This document shows positions 20,084 through 31,498 of a DNA stretch of 64,000 bases, piece by piece; within the stretch, counting starts at the first letter, position 1; each line of letters begins with the position of its first letter. The DNA lies in NCBI RefSeq assembly GCF_018343795.1, contig NZ_CP074346.1, positions 372,001 to 436,000 of the forward strand. The letters run 5' to 3'. The DNA is from Phocoenobacter atlanticus subsp. cyclopteri (lineage in GTDB: Bacteria; Pseudomonadota; Gammaproteobacteria; Enterobacterales; Pasteurellaceae). The position numbers and the translations under genes are program-made. The notes beneath the pieces were generated by a model. It was not told the DNA's origin, searched no databases, and saw nothing but the letters and a program-made list of their open reading frames with translations.

Positions 20084-22081
20084 TTACAAAATCTCTTTTG
20101 CTTTTGCTACTACATTTTCAACAGTGAAACCGAATAGTTTAAATAATTCGCCTGCTGGTGCAGATTCACCAAAGCTGTTCATTCCAACAATACGTCCACC
20201 GAAGCCAACATATTTGTACCAGAAATCTGCAATACCCGCTTCAATCGCAACACGTTTAGTTACTGAGCTTAGTAATACGCTTTCACGGTATGCTTCATCT
20301 TGACGATCAAAGATATTAGTACAAGGCATTGAAACCACACGTACTTTTTTACCTTCTGCTGTTAATTGTTCTGCTGCTTTCACTGCTAATTCAACTTCTG
20401 AACCTGTTGCGATTAAGATTAGCTCAGGTGTACCTTCACACTCTTTTAATACATAACCACCACGAGAAACGTTCGCTAACTGTTGAGTATTACGATCCAT
20501 TTGCTCTAAGTTTTGACGAGTAAAGATCAACGCACTTGGACCATCTTTACGTTCAACTGCACATTTCCAAGAAACTGCAGATTCCACTTGGTCACAAGGT
20601 CTCCAAGTATCTAAGTTTGGAATTAAACGTAATGCAGTTGTTTGTTCAACTGGTTGGTGGGTTGGACCGTCTTCTCCTAAACCGATAGAATCGTGGGTAT
20701 AAACGAATAATGCACGCTGTTTCATTAATGCAGCCATACGGATTGCATTATGAGCATATTCCATAAACATTAAGAAGGTTGCACCGTAAGGAATGAAACC
20801 GCCGTGTAATGCAATACCGTTCATCATTGCTGACATACCAAATTCACGTACTCCGTAGTTGATGTAGTTACCATCAATATTTTTATCCGCACGAATTGGT
20901 TTTGAACCAGACCATAATGTTAAGTTTGAGCTTGCTAAGTCTGCTGAACCACCTAAGAATTCAGGTAAGATATGAGCATAAGCTTCAATTGCATTTTGAG
21001 ATGCTTTACGGCTTGCAATACTTGCAGGGTTAGCTTGTAATTGTTCAATAAATGCTTGTGAATCTTTTGCCCAGTTTTCTGGTAAATCGCCATTCACACG
21101 ACGTTTGAATTCTTTTGCTAATTCAGGGTATGCCACTTCATAAGCTGCAAATTTTGCATTCCATTCTTTTTCTGCCATTTCGCCTTTTGCTTTTGCATCC
21201 CATTGTGCGTAAATATCAGCAGGGATTTCAAAAGGTTTATGCCCCCAGTTTAAAAATTCACGTGTTGCTTGAATTTCAGCTTCGCCTAATGGTGCACCGT
21301 GACAGTCGTGAGAGTTTGATTTATTTGGTGAACCATAACCGATAATTGTTTTACAAATAATTAAGGTTGGGCGATCTTTTTCTTCTTTTGCATTTTCAAT
21401 TGCAAATTGAATTTGTTCTGCATCGTGTCCATCAACATTACGAATAACTTGCCAGCCATAAGCCTCAAAGCGTTGTGCAGTATCATCAGAGAACCAACCA
21501 TCAACGTGACCATCAATAGAAATGTTATTGTCATCATAGAATGCGATCAGTTTTCCTAATCCTAATGTTCCCGCTAATGAACAAGCTTCGTGTGAAATCC
21601 CTTCCATTAAACAGCCATCGCCTAAGAAAGTGTAAGTATAGTGATCAACAATATCGTGACCTTCACGGTTAAATTGACCAGCTAAGGTTTTCTCAGCAAT
21701 TGCCATACCCACCGCATTAGTGATACCTTGACCTAATGGACCTGTTGTGGTTTCTACACCTGGTGCATAACCATACTCTGGGTGTCCAGGGGTTTTAGAA
21801 TGTAATTGACGGAACTGTTTTAAATCTTCAATTGAAAGATCATAACCAGTTAAATGTAATAAGCTATAAATAAGCATTGAACCGTGTCCGTTAGAAAGAA
21901 CGAAACGATCACGGTTTGCCCATTTGGGGTTAGTTGGATTATGAGATAAAAATTTACGCCATAATACTTCTGCAATATCGGCCATTCCCATTGGTGCTCC
22001 AGGGTGACCTGAATTTGCCTTTTGAACGGCATCCATACTTAGCACACGAATTGCGTTTGCTAGTTGTTTACGATCAGTCAT
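20084..22081 (-). CDS. tktA: Transketolase
   Basis: A thiamine-diphosphate enzyme moving two-carbon units between sugars in the non-oxidative pentose phosphate pathway. The product is 665 residues, close to the E. coli enzyme (663). Visible motifs: [16 protein letters not shown] near the N-terminus, the cofactor motif GDGCLMEG...DDNNISIDG, and [18 protein letters not shown] in the pyrimidine domain. The frame stays open upstream to an ATG at 22117, but AAAGGAG stands 8 bases before the ATG at 22081 and homology begins there ([12 protein letters not shown]), so 22081 is the start. A perfect CRP-type site lies about 110 bases upstream. Confidence 0.97.
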   Translation of the reverse strand: MTDRKQLANAIRVLSMDAVQKANSGHPGAPMGMADIAEVLWRKFLSHNPTNPKWANRDRFVLSNGHGSMLIYSLLHLTGYDLSIEDLKQFRQLHSKTPGHPEYGYAPGVETTTGPLGQGITNAVGMAIAEKTLAGQFNREGHDIVDHYTYTFLGDGCLMEGISHEACSLAGTLGLGKLIAFYDDNNISIDGHVDGWFSDDTAQRFEAYGWQVIRNVDGHDAEQIQFAIENAKEEKDRPTLIICKTIIGYGSPNKSNSHDCHGAPLGEAEIQATREFLNWGHKPFEIPADIYAQWDAKAKGEMAEKEWNAKFAAYEVAYPELAKEFKRRVNGDLPENWAKDSQAFIEQLQANPASIASRKASQNAIEAYAHILPEFLGGSADLASSNLTLWSGSKPIRADKNIDGNYINYGVREFGMSAMMNGIALHGGFIPYGATFLMFMEYAHNAIRMAALMKQRALFVYTHDSIGLGEDGPTHQPVEQTTALRLIPNLDTWRPCDQVESAVSWKCAVERKDGPSALIFTRQNLEQMDRNTQQLANVSRGGYVLKECEGTPELILIATGSEVELAVKAAEQLTAEGKKVRVVSMPCTNIFDRQDEAYRESVLLSSVTKRVAIEAGIADFWYKYVGFGGRIVGMNSFGESAPAGELFKLFGFTVENVVAKAKEIL

Positions 22082-22189
22082 ATTTATTACTCCTTTTTGA
22101 TAATTTGAATTAACCATTAGAATTTAACGTATAATAGCGTAATTTTACACTATTTTTGATAATAAATTTATCATTATATTCAAATAAAG

Positions 22190-22205
22190 TGTGATCTAAA
22201 TCACA
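22190..22205. promoter_or_regulatory. Perfect CRP-type operator
   Basis: TGTGATCTAAATCACA matches the TGTGA-N6-TCACA consensus on both half-sites. It lies about 110 bases upstream of the tktA start and about 250 upstream of rpmE. TAAAAT on the minus strand at 22147-22142 would put it near -62 of a tktA transcript. Confidence 0.75.
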
Positions 22206-22353
22206 TCAATTATTCATCAATGATTATAAAATCACAAATAATCAAAATAAATCACTTTGGAGTCTCTTTTGATAATAATAAAACATTTTTTTTGAGTAAA
22301 TAAATAACTTGTTATCTAGCACTATTTTCGGTAAAATTCCGACTTCTTTGGTG

Positions 22354-22420
22354 CTGAGATATTCTCAGTGTTTTTTAATACGTATGGTGTTGAGGTACAA
22401 ATATATTTGTATGGCTCAAT
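22354..22420 (+). promoter_or_regulatory. Structured leader of rpmE, possible attenuator
   Basis: CTGAGA-TAT-TCTCAG (22354-22368) is followed by a run of T residues, like a weak terminator. A second stem built around TACAAATATATTTGTA, bounded by TTGAG and CTCAA, follows before the rpmE ribosome-binding site. L31 genes are known to have regulatory leader RNAs; whether this is one is inference. Confidence 0.4.
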
Positions 22421-22451
22421 GGCGATACGGTCTCAACAGAGGTTTTCTATA

Positions 22452-22667
22452 ATGAAACAAGGTATTCATCCTAATTATGAAGAAATTACTGCAAACTGTT
22501 CTTGTGGTAATGTTATTAAAGTTCGTTCAACTGCGGGCAAAGACTTAAACTTAGATGTGTGTGGTAAATGTCACCCATTCTATACTGGTAAACAACGTGT
22601 TGTTGATACTGGTGGTCGAGTAGAACGCTTTAACAAACGTTTTGCTGTATTAGGCGGAAAGAAATAA
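22452..22667 (+). CDS. rpmE: 50S ribosomal protein L31 (zinc-binding form)
   Basis: A 71-residue protein starting [20 protein letters not shown]. The four cysteines in the CSC...CGKC arrangement mark the zinc-containing type of L31. The frame is open further upstream to 22368, but AGAGG lies 10 bases before 22452 and the family begins with MK-GIHP, so the shorter start is right. It stands alone, with a structured leader before it and a clear terminator after it. Confidence 0.97.
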   Translation: MKQGIHPNYEEITANCSCGNVIKVRSTAGKDLNLDVCGKCHPFYTGKQRVVDTGGRVERFNKRFAVLGGKK

Positions 22668-22683
22668 TTTAGTTTTATATGAT

Positions 22684-22713
22684 AAACCCCACATTTTTGT
22701 GGGGTTTTGTTTT
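22684..22713 (+). terminator. rpmE terminator
   Basis: AAACCCCACA pairs with TGTGGGGTTT, followed by T-rich sequence. Confidence 0.9.
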
Positions 22714-22807
22714 TCTAGCGAATGATCAGACAATCAAAATAAAAAATATTTATTCGTCGTGTGCAATGCCCTAAAACATTTAGGACATTTTAAAAAATGA
22801 GAATAAA

Positions 22808-24025
22808 TTATCTTCTACGATTTTTATTATTGTAACGTTGAGTTCTTGGGCGTTTTGGTAAAGGCAATAACGCTTCAGGGTCATATTGACTGACTGGAAT
22901 TTGATGCCCAATATACTCTTCAATTGCCGTTAAATTAGTAGCATAACGCTCACAGGCAAAACTGATTGAATGCCCACTTTCACCCGCACGACCTGTTCGT
23001 CCAATACGGTGTACATAATCTTCACAATCATCAGGTAAATCATAGTTAAAGACGTGTGTAACTTGTGGAATATGTAAACCACGAGCGGCAACATCCGTTG
23101 CAACTAAAATATCTAAATCACCTTTGGTAAAGCTTTCTAGCAATGCTAAACGTTTTTTCTGAGCAATATCGCCAGTTAAGATACCTACTCGATGTTTATC
23201 TGCTTTTAGGAAACGCCATACATCTTCACACTTTTGTTTTGTATTTGCAAAAACAATACAACGGTCTGGCCATTCTTCTTCCATTAAAGTTAAAAGCAGC
23301 GCCATTTTATCTTTATTAGAAGGATAGAAAAGTTCTTCTTTAATACGATGCCCCGTGCGTTGTAAAGGTTCAATCTCAATATAGGTAGCTTCATTCATAT
23401 CTTCATAAGCGAGTTCTCTTACACGCTCTGAAAGAGTGGCAGAAAATAGCATTGTTAAACGGTTTGATGGAGCAGGACATTGACGCATTAAATAGCGAAT
23501 ATCTTTAATAAAACCTAAATCAAACATACGATCTGCTTCATCCAGCACGACCACTTGAATTTGCTCTAAATTAATTATGCCTTGTTTTACATAATCAATG
23601 ACACGTCCTGTTGTTCCTACTAAAATATCAACACCATTTTCAATAGCTTTTAATTGTTTATCATAACCGTCACCACCATAAGCAAGAGCAACATTTAAAT
23701 TACAATTTTGTACGAAAATTTCTGCATCAGCACCAATTTGAACAGCAAGTTCACGAGTTGGGGCTAAAATTAATGCTTTGGGTTGATTGGGTTTTGCTTC
23801 AACATTATTGTTTAATAAATGATGAAAAGTGGCAACTAAAAAAGCAATAGTTTTACCTGTACCAGTTTGAGCTTGCCCTGCAATATCTTTACCTAAAAGA
23901 GTATGAGGAAGGGTTTGTGCTTGAATGGGTGTGCAGAAATTAAAACCTTTATTATCAAGTGCTGTGAGCACATCTTGATGAATAGAAAGATCTTTAAATT
24001 GTTGTTCTGTAAGGTGTTTTGACAT
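22808..24025 (-). CDS. rhlB: ATP-dependent RNA helicase RhlB
   Basis: A DEAD-box helicase of the RNA degradosome, 405 residues. Motifs seen: Q motif [10 protein letters not shown], Walker [19 protein letters not shown] ([11 protein letters not shown]), SAT, and HRIGRTGR. The N-terminus [16 protein letters not shown] and the overall sequence match RhlB rather than RhlE, SrmB or DeaD. The frame can be extended four codons to a TTG at 24037, but the ATG at 24025 fits the family start. The C-terminal basic tail ([12 protein letters not shown]) is short. Confidence 0.93.
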   Translation of the reverse strand: MSKHLTEQQFKDLSIHQDVLTALDNKGFNFCTPIQAQTLPHTLLGKDIAGQAQTGTGKTIAFLVATFHHLLNNNVEAKPNQPKALILAPTRELAVQIGADAEIFVQNCNLNVALAYGGDGYDKQLKAIENGVDILVGTTGRVIDYVKQGIINLEQIQVVVLDEADRMFDLGFIKDIRYLMRQCPAPSNRLTMLFSATLSERVRELAYEDMNEATYIEIEPLQRTGHRIKEELFYPSNKDKMALLLTLMEEEWPDRCIVFANTKQKCEDVWRFLKADKHRVGILTGDIAQKKRLALLESFTKGDLDILVATDVAARGLHIPQVTHVFNYDLPDDCEDYVHRIGRTGRAGESGHSISFACERYATNLTAIEEYIGHQIPVSQYDPEALLPLPKRPRTQRYNNKNRRR

Positions 24026-24176
24026 TATGTTTCTCAAATTTGTAAATTTTAAATAAAATCTTACCGCTTGTTGTAAGATAAAGTTATGTATAAAGATACC
24101 ATAAATAGAAGAATTTTAGTAGAATTCTCTTTAATTAGTTATTGGATATTCTCTATATTACAGATCAAAATACATT

Positions 24177-24848
24177 ATGAGCTTAACAAAATTTTCCAAC
24201 ACAGAAGAAGAACTATTAGCAAAAGCACAATGGTTGTCAGGCTTTAGCTTGGGTGAAGTTGCTGAACTTTTAAATATCATTGTTCCTCCTGATTTACGAC
24301 GTGATAAAGGTTGGGTTGGAATGTTAATTGAAACAGCATTGGGGGCAAAAGCGGGCAGTAAGGCAGAGCAGGATTTTGCACATTTAGGGATTGAATTAAA
24401 AACAATCCCCATCAATTCACAAGGTAAACCATTAGAAACCACTTTTGTGAGCCTTGCTCCTTTGACACATAATAGTGGTATCACTTGGCAAAGTTCCCAC
24501 GTTTGTCATAAATTACAACGTGTATTGTGGATCCCAATTGAAGGGGAGCGACAAATACCATTATCACAACGTCGTATTGGACAACCTATTCTATGGTCAC
24601 CCACGCCAGAACAAGAAAAACAACTGAAACAAGATTGGGAAGAACTAATGGAATTAATCGTATTAGGACGATTAAATGAAATAAATGCAAAAATAGGGGA
24701 AGTATTACAATTACGTCCAAAAGGAAAAAATAGTCGTTCTCTCGCAAATGCTTTTAATCAAAGGGGAGAACAGGTACAATCCTTACCCTTAGGTTTTTAT
24801 TTACGAAAAGAATTTACCTCAAAAATTTTACAACAATTTTTTAATTAA
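24177..24848 (+). CDS. mutH: DNA mismatch repair endonuclease MutH
   Basis: MutH nicks the unmethylated strand at hemimethylated GATC sites after activation by MutL. The protein has 223 residues, the usual length. The catalytic residues appear as D66 (AEQDF), E73 and K75 (GIELKTIP), equivalent to D70, E77 and K79 of E. coli. Its presence implies Dam methylation in the host. It lies 11 bases before ygdQ, the same pairing as in E. coli. Confidence 0.96.
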   Translation: MSLTKFSNTEEELLAKAQWLSGFSLGEVAELLNIIVPPDLRRDKGWVGMLIETALGAKAGSKAEQDFAHLGIELKTIPINSQGKPLETTFVSLAPLTHNSGITWQSSHVCHKLQRVLWIPIEGERQIPLSQRRIGQPILWSPTPEQEKQLKQDWEELMELIVLGRLNEINAKIGEVLQLRPKGKNSRSLANAFNQRGEQVQSLPLGFYLRKEFTSKILQQFFN

Positions 24849-24859
24849 AAGGAATAGAT

Positions 24860-25603
24860 ATGTTTGAATGGATGGCTAATCCAGAAGCGTGGATTGCATT
24901 ATTAACACTTTCAGCGTTAGAAATAGTATTAGGCATTGATAATATTATTGTTATTACCATTTTGGTATCAAGATTACCTCAACACCAGCATCGCTCAGCT
25001 CGTATTTTAGGTTTGGGATTAGCAATGATTACCCGAATTTTATTATTGCTTTCATTAGCTTGGATGGCTCGTTTAGTTGATCCTTTATTCTCATTTTTAA
25101 ATATAGATATTTCAGGGCGAGATCTCATTTTAATTTTAGGTGGATTTTTCTTAATTATAAAAAGTGGGAGTGAATTGAAAGAGGCAGTTAGTGGTAAAAT
25201 TCATAGTAATGTTTCCTATAAGGCTAAAAAAGCTAATTATATAATGACCCTTATTCAAATTGCGATTATTGATATTGTATTCTCTCTTGACTCCGTCATT
25301 ACTGCAATTGGAATGGCAAACGATATTCCTGTAATGGTGTTAGCAATAATGATTGCTGTGGGAATAATGATGTTAGCGGCAAATAGCATTGGTGATTTTG
25401 TTGATCGTCATCCAACCATTAAAAACTTAGCTTTAGCCTTCTTAATCTTAATTGGATTGGCTCTGATCGGTGAAGGATTTGAGACTCATATCCCTAAAAT
25501 AGCGGTTTATACTGCAATGGGATTCTCGGTCATCGTAGAGCTCTTGAATATCCAAATGAAAAAAAATATTGAGAAGTGTAAAGCGCGTAGTAGTGATGAA
25601 TAG
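24860..25603 (+). CDS. ygdQ: TerC-family inner-membrane protein YgdQ
   Basis: A 247-residue integral membrane protein of the TerC family with about seven hydrophobic helices. The paired acidic signatures are visible: LEIVLGIDNII early and IDIVFSLDSVITAIG in the middle. The family is linked to metal-ion handling; the specific role of YgdQ is not known. An AAGGA site precedes the start and the gene follows mutH closely, as in enteric bacteria. Confidence 0.88.
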   Translation: MFEWMANPEAWIALLTLSALEIVLGIDNIIVITILVSRLPQHQHRSARILGLGLAMITRILLLLSLAWMARLVDPLFSFLNIDISGRDLILILGGFFLIIKSGSELKEAVSGKIHSNVSYKAKKANYIMTLIQIAIIDIVFSLDSVITAIGMANDIPVMVLAIMIAVGIMMLAANSIGDFVDRHPTIKNLALAFLILIGLALIGEGFETHIPKIAVYTAMGFSVIVELLNIQMKKNIEKCKARSSDE

Positions 25604-25630
25604 ATATTTATATAATTTTATGTAAATTAT

Positions 25631-25660
25631 AGCGGTAAGTTATTAATAAGATTTTGCAAA
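25631..25660 (+). repeat. Uptake-signal-like repeat
   Basis: AGCGGTAAG with TTTGCAAA at 25653-25660, between ygdQ and leuS. Confidence 0.75.
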
Positions 25661-25758
25661 ATTAAGTAAAACTCATTGCTTTTTATTTAAAAAAAACGAA
25701 ATTTAAGCTATTCTATCAGATAATTTTTTCTATTAAATTTTTAAGGTAGTAAATCATT

Positions 25759-28344
25759 ATGCAACAACAATATAACCCAAAAGAAATTGAAAAAAATGTT
25801 CAGCATTACTGGGCAGAAAATAAAGTATTTAAAGCAGTGAAAGATGCATCAAAAGAAAAGTATTACTGTCTTTCAATGTTTGCCTATCCATCTGGTCGTC
25901 TACATATGGGACACGTGCGTAATTATACCATTGGTGATGTCATCGCTCGTTATCAACGAATGCAAGGTAAAAATGTGTTACAGCCTATTGGTTGGGATGC
26001 TTTCGGTTTACCTGCTGAAGGGGCGGCAATTAAAAATAAAACAGCTCCAGCAGCGTGGACATATAGCAATATTGAATATATGAAAAACCAACTTAAGATG
26101 TTAGGTTTTGGGTATGATTGGGATCGTGAAATTGCCACTTGTCGTCCTGAATATTACAAATGGGAGCAGTGGTTTTTCACAGAATTATATAAAAAAGGCT
26201 TAGTGTATAAAAAAACCTCAACAGTAAACTGGTGTCCAAATGATGAAACTGTACTCGCAAATGAGCAGGTACACGATGGTTGTTGTTGGCGTTGTGATAG
26301 CCCTGTAGAACAAAAAGAAATTCCACAGTGGTTTATTAAAATTACAGATTATGCAGAGCAGTTACTCGGTGGATTAGACAATCTTCCACAATGGCCAGAT
26401 ATGGTTAAAACTATGCAACGTAACTGGATTGGGCGTTCAGAAGGGGTTGAAATTACCTTTAAAGTAAAAGACAGTGATGAAGAATTACCTGTTTATACCA
26501 CTCGTCCTGATACTTTCTTTGGTGTCAGTTATGTTGCCGTAGCGGCAGCACATCCATTAGTACAACAAGCGGTAGGATCTAATCCAAAACTTGCAAAATT
26601 TGTGGATGATATTAAAAATACCAAAGTGGCAGAAGCTGAACTTGCTACAATGGAAAAGAAAGGAATGGCAACGGGTTTATATGCTATTCACCCTTTAACA
26701 GGAAAAGAAGTACCAATTTGGGTGGCAAATTTTGTGTTAATGCACTACGGTACAGGAGCGGTAATGGCAGTACCCGCACACGATCAGCGTGATTTTGAGT
26801 TTGCTAAAAAATATGATTTGCAAATAAATCAAGTTATCGCACCGCTTGATGGCACTGAAATTGACTTAAATAATGACGCCTTTGTTGAACACGGCAAACT
26901 GGTTAATTCAGGTGAGTTTGATGGGTTAGAATTTGAGGCTGCATTTAATGCCATTGCAGATAAATTAGAACATTTGGGCTGTGGAAAACGCCAAGTAAAC
27001 TACCGCTTACGAGACTGGGGTGTATCTCGTCAACGTTATTGGGGTGCACCTATTCCAATGGCAACCTTAGAAAATGGTGAAACGGTCACTATTCCAATGG
27101 AAGATTTGCCAGTAGAATTACCTGAAGATGTTGTAATGGACGGTGTAAAAAGCCCAATTAAAGCCGATCCAGAATGGGCTAAAATGACCATTAATGGGCA
27201 AGCGGCGACACGTGAAACGGATACCTTTGATACCTTTATGGAATCCTCTTGGTATTACGCTCGTTATACTTCTGCACATTATGAAAGTGGAATGCTTGAT
27301 CCTGATGAGGCGGATTACTGGTTACCAGTGGATCAATATATTGGTGGAATTGAACACGCAATAATGCACTTATTGTATTTCCGTTTCTTCCATAAATTAT
27401 TACGTGATGCAGGCTTTGTAACCAGTGATGAACCTGCAGAGAAATTATTATGTCAAGGTATGGTATTGGCGGACGCTTTTTATTATACAGGAACAAATAA
27501 TGAACGCATTTGGGTTTCCCCAACAGAAGTAACGGTTGAACGTGATGAAAAAGGGCGTATAACTAAAGCTGTTGATAAAGAAGGACGTGAATTAGTTCAT
27601 ACTGGTATGACAAAAATGTCAAAATCTAAGAATAATGGTATCGATCCACAAGAGATGGTAGAAAAATACGGTGCAGATACGGTACGTTTATTTATGATGT
27701 TTGCAGCTCCTGCTGAAATGACACTGGAATGGCAAGAATCTGGAGTGGAAGGGGCGAAACGTTTCTTAGGGCGTATTTGGAATTTAGTCTTTAGCTATCA
27801 ACAATCGCCTGCAACGGTAGAATTAGATCCTGCTACCTTTAATGCAGAACAAAAAGCATTACGTCGTGAAGTTCATAAAACCATTGCAAAAGTGAGTGAT
27901 GATATTGGTCGCCGTCAAACATTCAATACTGCCATTGCCGCAGTAATGGAGTTGATGAATAAATTAACCAAAGCATCCCTTGAAAATGAGCAAGATAAAG
28001 CGATTATGGGTGAGGCATTAAGCGCTGTGGTGCGTATGCTTTACCCAATCACACCTCATATCTGTTTTGAATTATGGAAAGTTTTAGGTAATGAAACCAC
28101 CATTGATAATGCAGAGTGGGTAACTTTTGATGAATCTGCAATGGTGGAAGATGAAAAATTGGTTGTGGTTCAGGTAAACGGTAAAGTACGTGGTAAAGTC
28201 ACTGTTGCTGCCGATGCGGATGAAGACACTGTAAAAGAAATCGGTTTAAGTGATGAAAATGTAAAACGCTTTATTGACGGAATGAACATTGTCAAAGTCA
28301 TTTATGTACGAGGTAAATTATTAAATGTGGTTGTGAAACCATAA
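25759..28344 (+). CDS. leuS: Leucyl-tRNA synthetase
   Basis: Class I aminoacyl-tRNA synthetase charging tRNA-Leu, 861 residues as in E. coli (860). The HIGH signature appears as HMGH ([13 protein letters not shown], near residue 50), the CP1 editing domain includes [14 protein letters not shown], and the KMSKS loop is present ([12 protein letters not shown]). It heads the leuS-lptE-holA group conserved in gammaproteobacteria. AAGGTAGT lies upstream of the ATG. Confidence 0.98.
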   Translation: MQQQYNPKEIEKNVQHYWAENKVFKAVKDASKEKYYCLSMFAYPSGRLHMGHVRNYTIGDVIARYQRMQGKNVLQPIGWDAFGLPAEGAAIKNKTAPAAWTYSNIEYMKNQLKMLGFGYDWDREIATCRPEYYKWEQWFFTELYKKGLVYKKTSTVNWCPNDETVLANEQVHDGCCWRCDSPVEQKEIPQWFIKITDYAEQLLGGLDNLPQWPDMVKTMQRNWIGRSEGVEITFKVKDSDEELPVYTTRPDTFFGVSYVAVAAAHPLVQQAVGSNPKLAKFVDDIKNTKVAEAELATMEKKGMATGLYAIHPLTGKEVPIWVANFVLMHYGTGAVMAVPAHDQRDFEFAKKYDLQINQVIAPLDGTEIDLNNDAFVEHGKLVNSGEFDGLEFEAAFNAIADKLEHLGCGKRQVNYRLRDWGVSRQRYWGAPIPMATLENGETVTIPMEDLPVELPEDVVMDGVKSPIKADPEWAKMTINGQAATRETDTFDTFMESSWYYARYTSAHYESGMLDPDEADYWLPVDQYIGGIEHAIMHLLYFRFFHKLLRDAGFVTSDEPAEKLLCQGMVLADAFYYTGTNNERIWVSPTEVTVERDEKGRITKAVDKEGRELVHTGMTKMSKSKNNGIDPQEMVEKYGADTVRLFMMFAAPAEMTLEWQESGVEGAKRFLGRIWNLVFSYQQSPATVELDPATFNAEQKALRREVHKTIAKVSDDIGRRQTFNTAIAAVMELMNKLTKASLENEQDKAIMGEALSAVVRMLYPITPHICFELWKVLGNETTIDNAEWVTFDESAMVEDEKLVVVQVNGKVRGKVTVAADADEDTVKEIGLSDENVKRFIDGMNIVKVIYVRGKLLNVVVKP

Positions 28345-28366
28345 GATAATTTTGTAAATTTATATA

Positions 28367-28387
28367 CGACAGGGTATAACCCTGTCG
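28367..28387 (+). other. Intergenic hairpin between leuS and lptE
   Basis: CGACAGGG pairs with CCCTGTCG over five bases. There is no T run after it, so it is more likely a transcript-stabilising or partial stop than a full terminator. Confidence 0.55.
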
Positions 28388-28417
28388 CTATATTATGGAT
28401 TAAAAATAGGTAAAATT

Positions 28418-28915
28418 ATGTATAAAAAACTTTCGTTTATTGTTGTATTTTTTATGGCAACAATGCTCACTGCTTGTGGTTGGCACTTTAAAAATACCGA
28501 AGTACTGCCAAAAGAATTACAAACGCTTACGTTTGCTACTAGTGATCCTTATGGGGATATGGCAAGAGCATTACGTAATGAGTTATTATTACAGAATGTT
28601 AATTTAGTTTCGTTACAAAAAAATATTCCAGTATTACGCTTGAATTCTACCTCAAATAGTTCTCACGTTGCTTCTGTTTTTAAGCACGCTCGTGAAGCTG
28701 AGAAGATTTTAAGTGTAAAAGTTTCTGCAAGTCTGAATATCCCAAATAAAGGAGTTTATCCACTTGAGGTGGTTGTTCACAGAACCTTTTTTGATGACTC
28801 ACGTGCAGCGCTTGCAAAATCAGCTGAACAAGAGATGATGGTTACCGATATGTATAAGCAGGCGGCTCGTCGTATTACTATAAAAATGGTTGCATTACAT
28901 AAAAGCATAAAATAA
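28418..28915 (+). CDS. lptE: LPS-assembly lipoprotein LptE
   Basis: A 165-residue outer-membrane lipoprotein that plugs the LptD barrel. The signal peptide ends in lipobox LTAC (Cys20) followed by GWHFKN, close to the CGWHL start of mature E. coli LptE. It sits between leuS and holA, the conserved position. The client lptD is at the left end of the window. Confidence 0.93.
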   Translation: MYKKLSFIVVFFMATMLTACGWHFKNTEVLPKELQTLTFATSDPYGDMARALRNELLLQNVNLVSLQKNIPVLRLNSTSNSSHVASVFKHAREAEKILSVKVSASLNIPNKGVYPLEVVVHRTFFDDSRAALAKSAEQEMMVTDMYKQAARRITIKMVALHKSIK

Positions 28916-28924
28916 GTTAAAAAT

Positions 28925-29944
28925 ATGCAAAAAATCTTACCTGAAGCGTTAGAGGTTATATTAAATAAAGAATTAAGACCTGTTTATTTTTTGATAGGTC
29001 AAGATCTTCTATTGGTAAATGAAACAAAAGAGTTAATTATTCAATTTGCTCGAAAAAATGATTTTGACGAGCAAATTGAAATGACGGTCTCTAATGAAAC
29101 AAATTGGGAAGATTTATTTGAAAAAATGCAATCAATCGGACTATTTTTTAATCGTCAAATTGTTATTTTAAATTTGCCTGAAAATATCAATGCAGCTTAT
29201 CAAAAAAAATTACAGGAATTTGTTTCTTTAATTCATTCTGATTTATTGATTATTTTTCATTTTCCTCGATTTACGAAAACAATTGAGAAACAGCCGTGGA
29301 TAGCACAAATTTCTCCTCTTGCGATTAATTGTCAAACGCCTGATGGCACAAAATTATCAGCGTGGCTGACTCAACGAGCAAAAGTGATGAATTTGCAGTT
29401 AGATAGTGAGGCTAATCAATTGCTGTGTTATAGCTATGAAGGAAATTTATTAGCATTAAAACAGGCATTACAGTTATTACAGCTTCGTTTTCCTGAGGGA
29501 AAAATTAGTTTTAATAAAGTCAAAGAAGTGATAGAGCAGTCTGCTCAATTTACGCCATTTCAATGGATTGATGCACTATTGGAAGGAAAAATAAGTCGAG
29601 CTTTACGTATTCTGTCACATTTAAAAAATGAAGATGTTTCTCCTATTATTTTATTGCGTATTATTCAAAAAGAATTATTAATTTTACTTGATCTTACTGG
29701 AACAAATTTGCAAAATGTTGCTTTAAACCAACCGCTTATAAGTGATAATTTGCGTATGGAATTTGATCGTTTAAAGATATGGCAAAATAAGAGAAGTTTT
29801 TATCAAAGTGCAATAAGTCGATTAACTTATTATCAATTATTTCACTTATGTCAGCAATTAGCCGAACTTGAGCGTAAAATCAAAAAAGATTTTAGTGATG
29901 AAATTTGGTTAGAATTAGAACGTTTTTCTTTTAAATTCAAATAA
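28925..29944 (+). CDS. holA: DNA polymerase III subunit delta
   Basis: The delta subunit opens the beta clamp during loading. It has 339 residues, matching E. coli HolA (343), with the typical PVYFLIGQDLLLVNETKELI N-terminal segment and WLTQRAKVMNLQLDSEA in the middle. It begins 9 bases after lptE, within the leuS-lptE-holA operon. Confidence 0.93.
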   Translation: MQKILPEALEVILNKELRPVYFLIGQDLLLVNETKELIIQFARKNDFDEQIEMTVSNETNWEDLFEKMQSIGLFFNRQIVILNLPENINAAYQKKLQEFVSLIHSDLLIIFHFPRFTKTIEKQPWIAQISPLAINCQTPDGTKLSAWLTQRAKVMNLQLDSEANQLLCYSYEGNLLALKQALQLLQLRFPEGKISFNKVKEVIEQSAQFTPFQWIDALLEGKISRALRILSHLKNEDVSPIILLRIIQKELLILLDLTGTNLQNVALNQPLISDNLRMEFDRLKIWQNKRSFYQSAISRLTYYQLFHLCQQLAELERKIKKDFSDEIWLELERFSFKFK

Positions 29945-29955
29945 GGAAGATATAA

Positions 29956-30810
29956 ATGAAAAAAATATTTTTAAGTCCTTTACTTATACTGGCATTCTTT
30001 TTAGTTGGATGTAATGATGAACAAACAATGCAAGAAATTAAAGATCTTAAATCTCAAATTAAATTGTTAGAAAAGTCACAAATGATCAAGGTAGAAAATG
30101 AAGTGGTGTTTGATAAAAAAGATACCAAATATCCTCTTGATTTTTCTATCTTTACACTTAAAACCAATAAAGAATGGCTAAACAACCAGCTTTTGGTTGC
30201 GTTGTTAAAACATCATTCAAAAAACAAAGACACATTAAAAATAAATAATCCGAAACAGCAATTAATAGATGAATTTACACAAAAATATCAAAGTGAATTA
30301 ACAGAAGCTAAAGATATTTTTGCAGATACACCACAAGATAAAATTAGCGGTACTTATTTTAGTGCGATATATCATTCTAATATTGATTATGTTGGACAAA
30401 GAGAAAATATTGCTACTTTCACTTTATATGATTTTAATTATATTGGTGGTGCTCATGGCATACATAATGTGACCTATCTCAATTTTGACTTAAACAGTAA
30501 AAAAGTTCTTTCTCTTGATGATTTATTTAATAAAGAAAATCAAACTAAATTAAAAGAAATGCTATGGGAACGTTATGAACCACAGTATCGTAAAGCAGAT
30601 GGGAATATGGGCTTTTTCTTTACCACTAAGCAGAAATTATATTTACCTGAAAATTTCTATTTTTCAGGAGTGGGACTTAATTTAGTCTATCCTGTTTATG
30701 AAATTGGTTCGTATGCAGACGGACAAAAAGAACTGATATTACATTGGGCAGATATAATGCCGTTAATTAATGAACAGTATAAAGTGATGAGAGGATTAAT
30801 TTCTGAATAG
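29956..30810 (+). CDS. DUF3298 (RsiV-like) lipoprotein
   Basis: A 284-residue predicted lipoprotein with lipobox LVGC (Cys19), a short coiled region after it (QEIKDLKSQIKLLEKS), then a DUF3298-type domain recognised by GGAHGIHNVTYLNFDL and LSLDDLFN. Related extracellular domains bind lysozyme in RsiV and PdaC-type proteins, but no function can be assigned here. It follows holA by 11 bases, where nadD would be expected in E. coli, and ends at a good terminator. Confidence 0.8.
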   Translation: MKKIFLSPLLILAFFLVGCNDEQTMQEIKDLKSQIKLLEKSQMIKVENEVVFDKKDTKYPLDFSIFTLKTNKEWLNNQLLVALLKHHSKNKDTLKINNPKQQLIDEFTQKYQSELTEAKDIFADTPQDKISGTYFSAIYHSNIDYVGQRENIATFTLYDFNYIGGAHGIHNVTYLNFDLNSKKVLSLDDLFNKENQTKLKEMLWERYEPQYRKADGNMGFFFTTKQKLYLPENFYFSGVGLNLVYPVYEIGSYADGQKELILHWADIMPLINEQYKVMRGLISE

Positions 30811-30836
30811 TTCGAAATGGGTTGTTTGAAGAATAA

Positions 30837-30872
30837 AAAAACGGTGGCTTATTTGACCACCGTTTTATTTTT
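30837..30872 (+). terminator. Terminator after the DUF3298 gene
   Basis: ACGGTGG (30841-30847) pairs with CCACCGT (30857-30863), with A-rich 5' flank and T-rich 3' tail. It may also serve pgsA on the other strand. Confidence 0.85.
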
Positions 30873-31416
30873 ATTGGATTAAACTATTTTTTGATGCTTT
30901 TAGATATTGCATCATTGACCATATTGTTAAAATAGAGGCTATATACAGAGCAATAAAAGCAGCGACTTCCATTGCAAAATTGTATCGCCATAATAATCCG
31001 CCTAAAGAGAGCATTTGAGCCGTCGTTTTGACTTTACCCATCCAAGAGACTGCAACATTTGCTCGCTCTCCAATTTCAGCCATCCATTCACGTAATGCTG
31101 AAATAATAATTTCACGGGAAATCATCACAATCGCAGGAATAGTAATCCACCAAGTATGATAATGTTCAACCACACACACTAGTGCTGCAGCAACTAATAC
31201 TTTATCTGCAACAGGATCTAAAAAAGCCCCCAGACGAGTCACCTGACTCCATTTTCGAGCTAAATATCCATCAAACCAATCTGTAAGCCCTGCAATAAAA
31301 AAGAGTAATGTCGTAATTTCAGGGGCATATTTGAATGGCAAATAAAACGTAATAATAAAAAGAGGGATTAAAATCACTCTAAAAATAGTTAAGTAGGTCG
31401 GTAAGTTTAACTTCAT
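30871..31416 (-). CDS. pgsA: CDP-diacylglycerol-glycerol-3-phosphate 3-phosphatidyltransferase
   Basis: This enzyme makes phosphatidylglycerophosphate, the committed step to phosphatidylglycerol and cardiolipin. The 181 residues match E. coli PgsA (182). The CDP-alcohol phosphotransferase motif is clear: DWFDGYLAR, then G and DPVADK. The frame is open for 47 more codons upstream (to 31557), but that part is unlike the family and hydrophobic-basic in an untypical way; [13 protein letters not shown] at 31416 is the normal PgsA start. Several transmembrane helices are visible. Confidence 0.95.
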   Translation of the reverse strand: MKLNLPTYLTIFRVILIPLFIITFYLPFKYAPEITTLLFFIAGLTDWFDGYLARKWSQVTRLGAFLDPVADKVLVAAALVCVVEHYHTWWITIPAIVMISREIIISALREWMAEIGERANVAVSWMGKVKTTAQMLSLGGLLWRYNFAMEVAAFIALYIASILTIWSMMQYLKASKNSLIQ

Positions 31417-31498
31417 TTTTTGCTCAATAGTCAAGTGGAACCAGTATTGACTATATTCTATTCTATCGGAGCGAATGATGAAAGAGAAAAACAAAAAT

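Noticed and set aside
24158-24484. 108-residue open frame opposite mutH.
   Set aside because: Shadow of mutH; no ribosome-binding site.
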